Shown here: piece by piece, positions 36,527 through 45,433 of the stretch
How positions within the stretch are numbered: the stretch's first letter is position 1
Layout of the letters: each line of letters opens with the position of its first letter
Assembly: GCF_014268785.2 (NCBI RefSeq)
Contig: NZ_JABWRD020000002.1
Span: 310,001-374,000 of the forward strand
Source: Pseudomonas shirazensis
GTDB taxonomy: Bacteria; Pseudomonadota; Gammaproteobacteria; Pseudomonadales; Pseudomonadaceae
Reading direction: 5' to 3'
DNA length: 64,000 nt
Position numbers and translations under genes: made by a program
The notes under the pieces: model-generated
The model's input: the letters and a program-made list of their open reading frames with translations, nothing else
Databases searched by the model: none
Told to the model about the DNA's origin: nothing

Positions 36527-37494
36527 TGACTGCCGTACTCAGCGCACGTGACCTTACCCGCCATTACCAGGTTTCTCGCGGCCTGTTCAAGGGCCATGCC
36601 CTGGTGCGGGCACTCAATGGCGTGTCGTTCGAGCTCGAAGCGGGCCAAACCCTCGCGGTGGTCGGCGAGTCGGGTTGCGGCAAGTCGACCCTGGCCCGCG
36701 CCCTGACCTTGATCGAAGAACCCACGGCCGGCTCGCTGCAGATCGCCGGCACCGAAGTCACTGGCGCCAGCAAGGAGCAGCGCAAGCAACTGCGCCGTGA
36801 TGTGCAGATGGTGTTCCAGAGCCCATATGCCTCGCTCAATCCGCGGCAGAAGATTGGTGACCAGTTGGCCGAGCCATTGCTGATCAACACCTCCCTGAGC
36901 AAGCAGGAACGCCGTGAGAGGGTCCAGGCAATGATGCAGCAGGTGGGTTTGCGACCGGAGCATTATCAGCGTTATCCGCATATGTTCTCGGGTGGCCAGC
37001 GCCAGCGCATTGCCTTGGCCCGGGCGATGATGCTGCAGCCCAAGGTGCTGGTGGCGGATGAACCAACATCGGCGCTGGATGTGTCAATCCAGGCCCAGGT
37101 GCTGAACCTGTTCATGGACCTGCAGAAGGAATTCAACACCGCTTACGTATTCATCTCGCACAACCTGGCGGTGGTGCGGCATGTGGCTGATCAGGTGTTG
37201 GTGATGTATCTGGGCAGGCCTGCGGAGATGGGGCCGAAGGCGGATATCTATGACAAGCCGCTGCACCCTTATACCCAGGCGTTGTTGTCAGCGACGCCGG
37301 CGATTCATCCAGACCCGTTGAAGCCGAAGATTCGCATTGTGGGGGAGCTGCCCAATCCGTTGAATCCGCCAGATGGCTGTGCCTTTCACAAGCGTTGCCC
37401 GTATGCCACGGAGCGGTGCAGCAAGGAAGTGCCGGCGTTCCGGCAGGTGGGGACGCGGCAGGTGGCGTGTCATTACGCGGAGCAGTTTCTTTAG
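36526..37494 (+). CDS. dppF: Dipeptide ABC transporter ATPase DppF
   Basis: A 322-residue ABC ATPase, partner of DppD. Walker A is GESGCGKST, the signature FSGGQRQRIALARAM, and Walker B VLVADEPTSALD. The C-terminal motif CAFHKRCPYATERC again has the family Cys pattern. The ATG overlaps the dppD stop (TGATG) and has AGGAGG 7 bases upstream; a GTG three bases earlier is less likely. Last gene of the operon, followed by a REP-like element and a terminator. Confidence 0.93.
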   Translation: MTAVLSARDLTRHYQVSRGLFKGHALVRALNGVSFELEAGQTLAVVGESGCGKSTLARALTLIEEPTAGSLQIAGTEVTGASKEQRKQLRRDVQMVFQSPYASLNPRQKIGDQLAEPLLINTSLSKQERRERVQAMMQQVGLRPEHYQRYPHMFSGGQRQRIALARAMMLQPKVLVADEPTSALDVSIQAQVLNLFMDLQKEFNTAYVFISHNLAVVRHVADQVLVMYLGRPAEMGPKADIYDKPLHPYTQALLSATPAIHPDPLKPKIRIVGELPNPLNPPDGCAFHKRCPYATERCSKEVPAFRQVGTRQVACHYAEQFL

Positions 37495-37502
37495 ATAGCT
37501 GG

Positions 37503-37601
37503 GGGCTGCTTCGCAGCCCATCGCGACACAAGGCCGCTCTACAGGGACCGCGCATATCCTGAGGATGGCGCGGTCGGTGTAGGTGCGGCCTAGTGTCGCG
37601 A
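37503..37601. repeat. REP/BIME-like palindromic element
   Basis: A small hairpin (GGGCTGC / GCAGCCC, 37503-37519) is followed by a long imperfect inverted repeat. TCGCGACAC (37521) pairs with GTGTCGCGA (37593), AGGCCGC with GCGGCCT, and GACCGCGC with GCGCGGTC, around TCCTGAGGA at the tip. The pattern is like the intergenic REP pairs of pseudomonads. Confidence 0.75.
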
Positions 37602-37603
37602 AA

Positions 37604-37627
37604 GGGCCGCAAAGCGGCCCCGGTTTT
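37604..37627 (+). terminator. Terminator of dppBCDF operon
   Basis: Arms GGGCCGC and GCGGCCC around AAA, then CGGTTTT. It ends 2 bases before the stop codon of the convergent microprotein gene, so it may serve both directions. Confidence 0.75.
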
Positions 37628-37628
37628 A

Positions 37629-37703
37629 TCAGTGCATGAAGATCGCGATCAAAATGATCACAGGGATCGGTACCCCAATCATCCAAAGCAGAATCGAGCG
37701 CAT
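37629..37703 (-). CDS. 24-residue hydrophobic membrane microprotein
   Basis: A short frame with ATG at 37703, a strong AGGAGA ribosome site 8 bases upstream and a TGA at 37629. The peptide starts MRSILLWMIGVPIPVI and ends IAIFMH; apart from Arg2 and a terminal His it is almost entirely hydrophobic with a Pro pair, fitting one transmembrane helix. It lies 27 bp downstream of, and on the same strand as, the polytopic membrane protein gene, so it may be a small subunit or regulator of that protein. No family function is known to me. The good ribosome site is the main evidence. Confidence 0.65.
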   Translation of the reverse strand: MRSILLWMIGVPIPVIILIAIFMH

Positions 37704-37730
37704 GGTAGTTCTCCTGGTCAGTTCAGTTGA

Positions 37731-38675
37731 TTAGCGAATCGGCGCGCTGTTGGTGTGAACGGTACGGCGACCGACATAAGCCGCGTCGTCGACGTCGATC
37801 CAGCGAGCCTGATCACGCTGACGGCCACCAAACAGGGCAGCAAGGCAAGCGAAGAACGCGCCGCAAAGCAGGCCGATGAAGGTCCACAGAGCGGTCCAGG
37901 CAGCGACCTTGGCGGCGGTATCAGCGGCTTCTTGAGCAGCTACCTTGGCTTTCTGTGCATCCTGCTGCACTTCGGTATAGATCTGGTCGACGCGAGCTTC
38001 GGCCTCGGCCTGAGTCAGGCGAGTACGCTGAGCGACCAATTGCGCCAGGTAGGTACGGTCATCAGCAGACAGAGCACCATCGTTGGCTACGGCACGGGCA
38101 ACGATGCGACCGGCAACTGCGGTGGCAGCGTCGTCTGTTACAGGCGCTGGGCCTTCGCTGCGGAACAGGTTGTCGATGTAATAGCCCATTGGGTCAGCAT
38201 CGGTCTTGCCAACTACTGCGGTCGCAGCGGTAGCGGCGCCGCCCACTGCAGCTGCACCGGCCTGCGCGCCAGCGCTGAGGACGTTGCCGAGCATGCTGAC
38301 GATCAGCACTGCGGTTACCAGAGTCGCCACAGCCCAGGCCAGGAAGCCATGCGCGGTGTCGCGGAAGTACACTTCATCAGCATGCAGATTGGCCCACTTT
38401 ACCCGCAGGCGACCGGCAATATAGCCACCGGCGCCCGAAGCAATAATCTGCGTCAGCAGCAGCCAGATGATGGTCGAGATACCCAGCGCCTTGGCACTGG
38501 CGCCCTCATGAGCCCATGGCGAAGTTGCAGCGAAGCCCAGGCCCGCGCCCAGGATCATCAGGATCAATGAAAGGGCCGCAGCAGCAGCGGCACCGGCGAA
38601 GATCGCCGCCCAGGACACGCCCGAATGGTTCGAGGCATCGGCGACAGTGGGTGATAGCTCGGCAGTGGTAATCAT
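37731..38675 (-). CDS. Polytopic membrane protein of unknown function (PhnA-like label)
   Basis: A 314-residue protein. Transmembrane helices are visible near residues 22-50, 70-90 and 110-130, followed by an Ala-rich, partly coiled soluble region of about 100 residues (from PVTDDAATAVAGRIVARAV to AQEAADTAAKVAAW) and a last helix pair AALWTFIGLLCGAFFACLAALFGG. The tail is Arg/Asp-rich. Homologues are sometimes annotated PhnA-like without evidence. The ATG at 38675 was chosen because the extension to 38738 runs into AT-rich promoter DNA. The microprotein gene follows it. Confidence 0.75.
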   Translation of the reverse strand: MITTAELSPTVADASNHSGVSWAAIFAGAAAAAALSLILMILGAGLGFAATSPWAHEGASAKALGISTIIWLLLTQIIASGAGGYIAGRLRVKWANLHADEVYFRDTAHGFLAWAVATLVTAVLIVSMLGNVLSAGAQAGAAAVGGAATAATAVVGKTDADPMGYYIDNLFRSEGPAPVTDDAATAVAGRIVARAVANDGALSADDRTYLAQLVAQRTRLTQAEAEARVDQIYTEVQQDAQKAKVAAQEAADTAAKVAAWTALWTFIGLLCGAFFACLAALFGGRQRDQARWIDVDDAAYVGRRTVHTNSAPIR

Positions 38676-38909
38676 GTGGCAGCGCCTTTTGTAGTTAGCA
38701 ACGGTTCCGTTTGCTTGCACTTGCACTGGTGCAGACACTGTGCCAATTGCGACAAAAAATTACATTTATATAAATCAAAGAGTTACAAAAAAACGTATAG
38801 GGAGGATCGTGCATAAAACCCGAATGACCATATACCGCTCAGGGTTTCTGCAATGGGGCCTCGGCAACGCGCACTTGCCCGGCGCTGAGCGGCCCGGCAC
38901 CATCACCCC

Positions 38910-39719
38910 ATGACATCGATTACCCTGCCCGACGGCCCCGCCCAGACGCCCGTTACAGCCGACACCGTGCTGCGCTATCACCTATGCTGGAAACACCGCG
39001 ACCTCGATGGGGTGATGGCCCTCTATCACTCCGACGTCGAGTACCACGACTTCTTTCAGAACCGTGTAATGGGCCATGCCGAGCTGCGCGAATACGTACG
39101 CGTCTGCCTGCCCCGTGAAGCAGGCGAAGACATCATTCACAGTGACCGCATCAGGGTCGACGGCTGCACCGCCTTCATCCAGTACGAGGTCACGGTGCAG
39201 GGCGGCGATGGCCTGACTGCGTTTCACTCCAGTGAGGCGATCACCGTCAAGGACGGCTTGATCTGGCGGGTCAACGAATACGCCACACTGGTCCGTCAGG
39301 GCAGCAAGAGCATCAGCAACGGCGGCCTGCGCCCTGCCACCAGCCGGCTGGGCCTGTCACCGCGTCAGCTGAGCACCATGGCTCAGGATCTTGAGCATTA
39401 CTTTCAGCGCCAGCGGCCCTACCTGGACCCTGAGCTGGACTTGCAACAAGTGGCCAAGGACAGCGGCTACAGCCGCAATCAGATTTCCTACCTGCTTAAT
39501 CAGGTGCTCGGCCAGAGCTTCTATCGCTACGTCAACCAGGCGCGTCTGCAGCACCTGCTGGCCGGGCTCGACGGCAGCAGCGGCGGTGCCACCATGGATG
39601 CGCTGGCGTTCGGCGCCGGTTTCAACTCACTGTCGGCGTTCTACAAGGCGTTTCGCGAGCACACCGGGCTGTCGCCCAAGGCTTACGTAAAACAACTTTC
39701 GCTGCGTGCACGCACGTAA
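38910..39719 (+). CDS. AraC-family regulator with N-terminal SnoaL/NTF2-like domain
   Basis: A 269-residue fusion. Residues 1-120 form an NTF2/SnoaL-like cone fold (YHLCWKHRDLDGVMALYHSDVEYHDFF, later GLIWRVNEYATLV). Residues about 150-265 form an AraC DNA-binding domain with two helix-turn-helix motifs (LQQVAKDSGYSRNQISYLLNQ and MDALAFGAGFNSLSAFYKAFR, then HTGLSPKAYV). Most AraC proteins use a cupin sensor; an NTF2-like sensor is unusual. It lies 63 bp upstream of the amine-oxidase gene and probably controls that group. No good ribosome site is seen at 38910. Confidence 0.82.
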   Translation: MTSITLPDGPAQTPVTADTVLRYHLCWKHRDLDGVMALYHSDVEYHDFFQNRVMGHAELREYVRVCLPREAGEDIIHSDRIRVDGCTAFIQYEVTVQGGDGLTAFHSSEAITVKDGLIWRVNEYATLVRQGSKSISNGGLRPATSRLGLSPRQLSTMAQDLEHYFQRQRPYLDPELDLQQVAKDSGYSRNQISYLLNQVLGQSFYRYVNQARLQHLLAGLDGSSGGATMDALAFGAGFNSLSAFYKAFREHTGLSPKAYVKQLSLRART

Positions 39720-39782
39720 GACAGCCGCCGCCAGCGCAACCTAGGATCAGCCACAGACCTTACCGATGTGGAGCTGCACCTG

Positions 39783-41189
39783 ATGCAACCCTGGCGCACG
39801 ATCAGCCTTTGGATGGACCAGCTCGACGAGCCCCTCGACGCCCGCCCGGCCCTGGCCAAGGACCTCGATGTCGACGTGTGCATCATCGGCGCTGGCTACA
39901 CCGGCCTGTGGACCGCTTATTACCTGAAACAGCAGGCGCCGCAGTTGAGCATTGCCATTGTCGAAGCCAACATCGCCGGCTTCGGTGCCTCCGGGCGCAA
40001 CGGCGGCTGGCTGATGGGCAACCTGCTGGGCGAAGACCGCCTGCTCGCTACCCTGTCGCCGCAGTTGCGCCGCGCCAGTATCGACTTGCTGCATGGCATC
40101 CCTGACGAAGTGCACAACGTGCTGCAGCATGAGGGCATCGACTGCGACTACCGCAAAGGCGGCGTACTGTACTGCGCAGCGCGGTATCCGGAGCAGGAGC
40201 GCAGCCTGCGTGCCCACCTCGACGACCTCTACCGCCAGGGCATGAACGAAGACGACTACCGCTGGCTGCGTCCTGAACAACTGGATGCACAGCTGCGCGT
40301 TAGCAGCCCTTACGGGGCGATCTTCAGCCCGCACACCGCCACCATCCAGCCGGCCAAACTGGTGCGCGGCCTGGCCCGAGCGGTCGAGCGCATGGGCGTG
40401 ACCATTTACGAGAACAGCCCTGCGCTTGATCTGCAGCCTGGCATGGTGCGCACGCCCCATGCCAACGTTCGCGCTCATTGGCTGGTGCCGGCCGTGGAGG
40501 GTTACGCAGCCAGCCTGCCGCCGCTAGGCAAGCACCAATTGCCGGTGCAGAGCCTGCTGGTCGCCACCGAGCCGTTGCCGGAGTCGACCTGGGAGCAGAT
40601 CGGCCTGAACCAGGGGCAGGCCTTCAGCGAGAACAGCCGCCAGGTCACCTACGGCCAGCGCACCGCCGACAACCGCCTGGTGTTCGGTGCGCGTGGTGGC
40701 TATCGCTTTGGCGGCCGCCTGCGCGAAGACTTCAACCTCAAGGACCACGAGATCGAGCTGCGCCGCTATCTGTTAGGCGAGCTGTTCCCGCAGCTGAAAA
40801 ACGCCCGTATTACCCATTCCTGGGGCGGCAACCTGGGCATGGCCAGGCGCTTCCGCCCGCACATGCTGTGTGATCGTCAGCGCGGCATCGCCCTCGCCGG
40901 CGGCTACGGCGGCGAAGGTGTAGGCGCGACCAACCTGGGCGGGCGCACCCTGGCGGCGCTGATTCTTGGCCAGCACAACCAGCTGACCGCACAGCCCTGG
41001 GTACACGACAACTGCCCGCTGACGAGCCTGGCGAGCTGGCCGCCCGAGCCCTGCCGCTGGCTGGGCTACAACGCGATCATCCGCAGCTTCGTCCATGAAG
41101 ACCGCACCCTCGCCAACCCCGCCAGCGCCCCCTGGCGCCGGCGCCTGGCCAGCGGTGTGGCCGACTTCATGGAAGGCTTCATGCACTGA
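39783..41189 (+). CDS. FAD-dependent amine oxidase (DAO family, gamma-glutamylpolyamine oxidase-like)
   Basis: A 468-residue flavoprotein of the glycine/D-amino-acid oxidase family. The FAD-binding motif VDVCIIGAGYTGLWTAYYL lies near residue 30, followed by FGASGRNGGWLMG, a signature of the PuuB/PauB-like and sarcosine-oxidase-like branch. The C-terminus contains ALAGGYGGEGVGATNLGGRTLA. It likely oxidises a secondary amine, with gamma-glutamylputrescine a reasonable candidate because a polyamine-type binding protein is two genes downstream. The ATG at 39783 has GTGGAG 9 bases upstream; a GTG at 39768 is an alternative. Confidence 0.82.
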   Translation: MQPWRTISLWMDQLDEPLDARPALAKDLDVDVCIIGAGYTGLWTAYYLKQQAPQLSIAIVEANIAGFGASGRNGGWLMGNLLGEDRLLATLSPQLRRASIDLLHGIPDEVHNVLQHEGIDCDYRKGGVLYCAARYPEQERSLRAHLDDLYRQGMNEDDYRWLRPEQLDAQLRVSSPYGAIFSPHTATIQPAKLVRGLARAVERMGVTIYENSPALDLQPGMVRTPHANVRAHWLVPAVEGYAASLPPLGKHQLPVQSLLVATEPLPESTWEQIGLNQGQAFSENSRQVTYGQRTADNRLVFGARGGYRFGGRLREDFNLKDHEIELRRYLLGELFPQLKNARITHSWGGNLGMARRFRPHMLCDRQRGIALAGGYGGEGVGATNLGGRTLAALILGQHNQLTAQPWVHDNCPLTSLASWPPEPCRWLGYNAIIRSFVHEDRTLANPASAPWRRRLASGVADFMEGFMH

Positions 41190-41222
41190 CTTGCCCTTTT
41201 CTCAACACAGGATTCACTGGTC

Positions 41223-41564
41223 ATGAGCATCACCCAGTTCAAACACACCGACAGCGCCGTACTCGAGGAATCCAACCCGGTCGCCGTGCCGCTCGGTGAG
41301 CCAGTCGCCGTGACGTCGGTGACCAGCGTCGAACGCAGCGATGGGGTCGAAACCGGTATCTGGGAGTGCACCCCAGGGCGCTGGCGCCGGCAGATCGTGC
41401 AGCAGGAGTTCTGCCACTTCATCAAGGGCCGCTGCACCTTCACCCCTGATGGAGGCGAACCGCTACTCATAGAAGCCGGAGACGCACTGATGCTACCGGC
41501 CAACAGCACCGGAATCTGGGACATCGAAGAAACCGTGCGCAAGACCTATGTATTGATTTTCTGA
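41223..41564 (+). CDS. Cupin-domain protein (DUF861-like)
   Basis: A 113-residue single-domain cupin. The first cupin motif region reads ETGIWECTPGRWRRQIVQQEFCHFIKG and the second EAGDALMLPANSTGIWDI. Metal-binding His residues are reduced, as in the EutQ/DUF861 group. It may be a small isomerase, decarboxylase or sensor in amine catabolism. Located between the amine oxidase and the binding protein, with 33 and 57 bp gaps, on the same strand. Confidence 0.8.
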   Translation: MSITQFKHTDSAVLEESNPVAVPLGEPVAVTSVTSVERSDGVETGIWECTPGRWRRQIVQQEFCHFIKGRCTFTPDGGEPLLIEAGDALMLPANSTGIWDIEETVRKTYVLIF

Positions 41565-41621
41565 TCGCTGATCGCCTCTGCCGTCCTTCGATAACAACAC
41601 ACAAAGCAAGGTACCCCGGAC

Positions 41622-42701
41622 ATGCGCACGCTTCTAATCGCTCCCCTGATGCTCGCCGCTTGTGTCAGCAACGCCGCCGAGTCGGTAAAGATCTACAACT
41701 GGTCGAGCTACATCGCCCCCGATACCCTGAAGAACTTCCAGCAGGCCAGCGGCATCGTCCCGACCTATGACGTGTTCGACAGCAACGAGACCCTCGACGG
41801 CAAGCTGATGACCGGCAACTCCGGCTATGACGTGGTGTTCCCGTCGAACCACTTCATGGCCCGGCAGATCCAGGGCAAGGCCCTGAAGAAGCTCGACAAG
41901 AGCCAACTGCCCAACTGGCAGAACCTCAATCCGGTGCTGCTCAAGGCGCTGGAGGTCAACGATCCGGGCAACCAGTATGGCTTCCCCTACCTGTGGGGCA
42001 GCACCGGCATCGGCTACAACATCGACAAGGTCAAGGCGGTGCTCGGCGACAACGCGCCGGTCGATTCCTGGGACCTGATCTTCAAGCCCGAGTACATGAG
42101 CAAGCTCAAGAGCTGCGGTGTGGCGGTGCTCGACAACGGCCCCGAGCTGCTGCCGATTGCCCTGCACTACCTCGGCCTGCCGCACCACAGCCAGGATCCG
42201 AAGGACTACGAGAAAGCCAAAGAACTGCTGATGAAGGTGCGCCCGTACATCAGCTACTTCCACTCATCCAAGTACACCGGCGACCTGGCCAATGGCGACG
42301 TGTGCGTGGTGGTCGGCTTCTCCGGCGATGTGCTGCAGGCGAAGAACCGCGCCGAAGAAGCCAAGAACGGCGTCAGGGTTGGCTATTCGATCCCCAAGGA
42401 AGGTGCGCCGATGTGGTTCGACATGGTCGCCATGCCAGCCGATGCGCCCGACGAGAAGCAGGCCTACGCCTACATGAACTACCTGTTGCAGCCTGAGGTG
42501 ATGGCCAACATCAGTAACCATGTGCAGTACGCCAATGGCAACCTCAAGGCCGACACGCTGGTCGACCCTGCACTTAAAAGCAACACGATGATCTACCCGA
42601 GTGACGATGTGATGGGCAAGCTGTACGCACTGGAGGCGATGCCCGCCAAGATCGACCGCATTCGCACTCGCCTGTGGACCAGTATCAAAGCCGGTAACTG
42701 A
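41622..42701 (+). CDS. Polyamine-type ABC substrate-binding protein (PotF/SpuD family), orphan
   Basis: A 359-residue periplasmic binding protein with signal peptide ending VSNA before AESVKIYNWSSYIAPDTL, the PotF/SpuD hallmark. Ligand-pocket segments include VYFPSNHFM-like VVFPSNHFMARQ, YLWGSTGIGYN and MWFDMVAMPADAPD. It should bind putrescine, spermidine or related amines. No permease or ATPase gene is adjacent, so it must borrow a membrane core or act as a sensor. It ends at a strong hairpin. Confidence 0.88.
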   Translation: MRTLLIAPLMLAACVSNAAESVKIYNWSSYIAPDTLKNFQQASGIVPTYDVFDSNETLDGKLMTGNSGYDVVFPSNHFMARQIQGKALKKLDKSQLPNWQNLNPVLLKALEVNDPGNQYGFPYLWGSTGIGYNIDKVKAVLGDNAPVDSWDLIFKPEYMSKLKSCGVAVLDNGPELLPIALHYLGLPHHSQDPKDYEKAKELLMKVRPYISYFHSSKYTGDLANGDVCVVVGFSGDVLQAKNRAEEAKNGVRVGYSIPKEGAPMWFDMVAMPADAPDEKQAYAYMNYLLQPEVMANISNHVQYANGNLKADTLVDPALKSNTMIYPSDDVMGKLYALEAMPAKIDRIRTRLWTSIKAGN

Positions 42702-42706
42702 ACAGC

Positions 42707-42732
42707 ATTGGGGCCGCAGATGCGGCCCCAAT
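42707..42732. terminator. Bidirectional terminator between polyamine SBP and prfC
   Basis: Arms ATTGGGGCCGC(A) and (T)GCGGCCCCAAT; convergent genes end 6 and 8 bp to either side. Confidence 0.82.
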
Positions 42733-42739
42733 AATCAGA

Positions 42740-44323
42740 TCAGTGATGTTCCCGCGTGGCGCGGAATTTCACGTCCGGCCAGCGCTCTTCCATCAGCGCC
42801 AGGTTGACCCGAGTCGGGGCGAGGTAGGTCAGGTGACCGCCGCCATCGACGGCAAGGTTCTCCACAGCCTTGGTCTCGAATTCCTCGAGCTTCTTCTTGT
42901 CGTCGCAGCTGATCCAGCGCGCCGACCAGACCGTGATCGGCTCGTAGCCGCACTCGACCTTGTACTCTTCCTTCAAGCGGCTGGCGACCACGTCGAACTG
43001 CAGCACACCGACCGCACCGAGGATGATGTCGTTGCTGCGCAGCGGAAAGAACACCTGGGTCGCGCCTTCTTCGGCGAGCTGCTGCAGGCCCTGGCGCAGC
43101 TGCTTGGACTTGAGCGGGTCTTTCAGCCGCACGCGGCGGAACAATTCCGGGGCGAAGTGCGGGATGCCGGTGAAGCCTAGGCTTTCGCCTTCGCTGAAGG
43201 TGTCGCCGATCTGGATGGTGCCGTGGTTGTGCAGGCCGATGATGTCGCCGGCAAAGGCTTCTTCCAGTTGCTCACGCTCGGAGGAGAAGAAGGTCAGGGC
43301 GTCGCCGATGCGTACGTCCTTGCCGGTGCGCACGTGACGCATCTTCATGCCCTTTTCGTACTTGCCCGAACAGATGCGCATGAAGGCGATGCGGTCGCGG
43401 TGTTTCGGGTCCATGTTGGCCTGGATCTTGAACACGAAGCCGGTGAATTTCTCTTCGACCGGCTCGACGGTCCGCTCGTTGGCTACGCGCGCCAGCGGGC
43501 GTGGCGCCCAGTCGACCACAGCATCGAGCACATGGTCGACACCGAAGTTGCCCAGCGCGGTACCGAAGAACACCGGGGTCAGTTGGCCGTTGAGGAACTC
43601 TTCCTGGTTGAACTCGTGGCAGGCGCCTTGTACCAGCTCCAGTTGCTCAAGGAAGCGATCGTACTCGTCACCCAGGTGCGCGCGGGCTTCATCGGAGTCG
43701 AGTTTCTCGATGATCTTGACCTCGGTGCGCTCGTGACCATGGCCTGGGGTGTAGACGATGATGTAGTCGCCGGCCAGATGGTAAACGCCCTTGAAGTCGC
43801 GATAGCAACCGATCGGCCAGGTGATTGGCGCGGCCTTGATCTTGAGTACCGCTTCGATCTCGTCGAGCAGCTCGATAGGGTCGCGGATATCGCGGTCGAG
43901 TTTGTTGATGAAGCTGACGATTGGCGTGTCACGCAGACGGCAGACGTCCATCAGGGCGATGGTGCGTGGCTCGACGCCTTTACCACCGTCGAGCACCATC
44001 AGGGCCGAGTCGACTGCGGTCAGGGTGCGGTAGGTGTCTTCCGAGAAGTCTTCGTGGCCCGGGGTGTCGAGCAGGTTGATCATGTGTTCGCGGTAAGGGA
44101 ACTGCATGACCGAGGTGGTGATGGAGATACCGCGTTGCTTCTCCATTTCCATCCAGTCGGAGGTGGCGTGGCGGTCGGACTTGCGCGACTTCACGGTACC
44201 GGCGACGGCAATGGCCTTGCCCATCAGCAAGAGTTTCTCGGTGATGGTGGTCTTACCGGCGTCGGGGTGGGAAATGATTGCGAAAGTGCGGCGCTTCGCG
44301 ACTTCGGCGGCCTGGTTGGTCAT
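42740..44323 (-). CDS. prfC: Peptide chain release factor 3
   Basis: A 527-residue translational GTPase, the normal RF3 length. The P-loop is [10 protein letters not shown] (17-26), then [12 protein letters not shown] (G2), [13 protein letters not shown] (G3) and NKLDRD (G4). RF3 recycles RF1/RF2 from ribosomes after termination. The start at 44323 matches the family N-terminus ([19 protein letters not shown]); a longer frame to 44425 does not. It is monocistronic. Confidence 0.96.
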   Translation of the reverse strand: MTNQAAEVAKRRTFAIISHPDAGKTTITEKLLLMGKAIAVAGTVKSRKSDRHATSDWMEMEKQRGISITTSVMQFPYREHMINLLDTPGHEDFSEDTYRTLTAVDSALMVLDGGKGVEPRTIALMDVCRLRDTPIVSFINKLDRDIRDPIELLDEIEAVLKIKAAPITWPIGCYRDFKGVYHLAGDYIIVYTPGHGHERTEVKIIEKLDSDEARAHLGDEYDRFLEQLELVQGACHEFNQEEFLNGQLTPVFFGTALGNFGVDHVLDAVVDWAPRPLARVANERTVEPVEEKFTGFVFKIQANMDPKHRDRIAFMRICSGKYEKGMKMRHVRTGKDVRIGDALTFFSSEREQLEEAFAGDIIGLHNHGTIQIGDTFSEGESLGFTGIPHFAPELFRRVRLKDPLKSKQLRQGLQQLAEEGATQVFFPLRSNDIILGAVGVLQFDVVASRLKEEYKVECGYEPITVWSARWISCDDKKKLEEFETKAVENLAVDGGGHLTYLAPTRVNLALMEERWPDVKFRATREHH

Positions 44324-44488
44324 GGGAAATCGCCTGAATGGGGATCGAAAAAGGGGCGATATTGTACCTGAACTTGGCGGCCAAGCCAAAAGGCCTGCTG
44401 ACGAGAGCGAACCCGCCCAAAGCATGCCGATCTATCGCTACCTACTAAGCGAGGGCTGCGCCCTGTCAGCCAAAGCGCCGCGGAGCCT

Positions 44489-45064
44489 TTACTGATCGTC
44501 CATCAACTCCTCGCCGATATGCAGCACTTCAAGCCGTACATCCAGCACCTCACCTTTGCTGGTATTCACATAGGCAAACCAGTGATCGGCGACATGCTCG
44601 GGCTCCATGGCGCGCAGAGCAAGATTGGAGCGGGTCCAGATCTGCCCGTCGAGCTGCTGGCCTGCCTCGACAATCGAGGTCATGCTGGCCTGGTTACCGT
44701 CCTCTTGCCGAGTGATGAACTTCCACAACCTGGCATCTTCAGGCACCTGTGGGTACAAGCCTGGATAACCGTTGTGATTGAAGTCCAGGTGACGATTGCT
44801 GGATTGGAAGTCGCGGCCGGTGCGCCGGCTCCAGGACTGGATATCGTAGTATGGCCGTCCCCTGGACTCGTCAAACAGGCATCGGAACCAGAACAGATGC
44901 GGCTCGCGTAACGTCAAGGACGTGACGATCATCCAGTCATCCGCAGCGCGGGCAGCCTGCCCTTCGCGCTCTGCCAGTTTGGCGCAATCAAAATAGCCTT
45001 CACGCCCAGGCGTGACGCACTGGATGGTGGCGATAAATGACCGATCGTAGCTGTGATTCAACAT
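44489..45064 (-). CDS. Hypothetical protein, no recognised family
   Basis: A 191-residue cytoplasmic-looking protein: no signal peptide or membrane helix, and many Trp, Asp and Arg residues (DDWMIVTSLTLREPHLFWF, RLWKFITRQEDGNQ, DHWFAYVNTSKGEV). Its ends are acidic. I do not recognise a domain. The start at 45064 has AAGGCGG about 9 bases upstream; the next candidate, 45094, lacks one, and the open frame beyond that is antisense to the opu promoter region. It sits alone between prfC and the osmoprotectant operon, a likely accessory insertion. Confidence 0.65.
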   Translation of the reverse strand: MLNHSYDRSFIATIQCVTPGREGYFDCAKLAEREGQAARAADDWMIVTSLTLREPHLFWFRCLFDESRGRPYYDIQSWSRRTGRDFQSSNRHLDFNHNGYPGLYPQVPEDARLWKFITRQEDGNQASMTSIVEAGQQLDGQIWTRSNLALRAMEPEHVADHWFAYVNTSKGEVLDVRLEVLHIGEELMDDQ

Positions 45065-45433
45065 GATAAAAGCCGCCTTATTGGTAATTTGCATGAGTGC
45101 ACGACCGCTCGTCGGAGTTGGCCGCGCGCCTTGATTCAATAGGGCTACAGAGCAAAAGTGCATCTGGAAACAAGGGCTTGCGAAGAATAATTGGCTGGCC
45201 AAATGCCGCCTCAGATGGGAACCTTTGCGTCCCCGGAGACGTCCACCCCCCGCTGACCATTGCAGTTTGGGGCTGGTAATACCTGCATTTTCGAGCCCGA
45301 CGGGGCTTGGCTCATGGCATGTCCGCGCAGCTTCGCTGAGCGCCACGCTGCTACTCGCGATCACTCTGCCCGCCGCCTGCACTGGCCGCGCTGCGCAGCA
45401 CTGTTCGCCGACGACAAGAAAAGGAGTCCACCT
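45065..45433. other. Gene-free spacer upstream of the osmoprotectant operon
   Basis: About 370 bp between two divergent genes. It contains a short hairpin (AGCCC / GGGCT near 45292) and AT-rich patches at 45065-45095 and 45184-45195 suited to promoters, but I cannot assign a -10/-35 pair with confidence. Reading frames through it show no family resemblance. Confidence 0.5.

Noticed and set aside
43223..44371. A 382-codon plus-strand frame opposite prfC
   Set aside because: Antisense to the GTPase motifs of RF3; no independent support.
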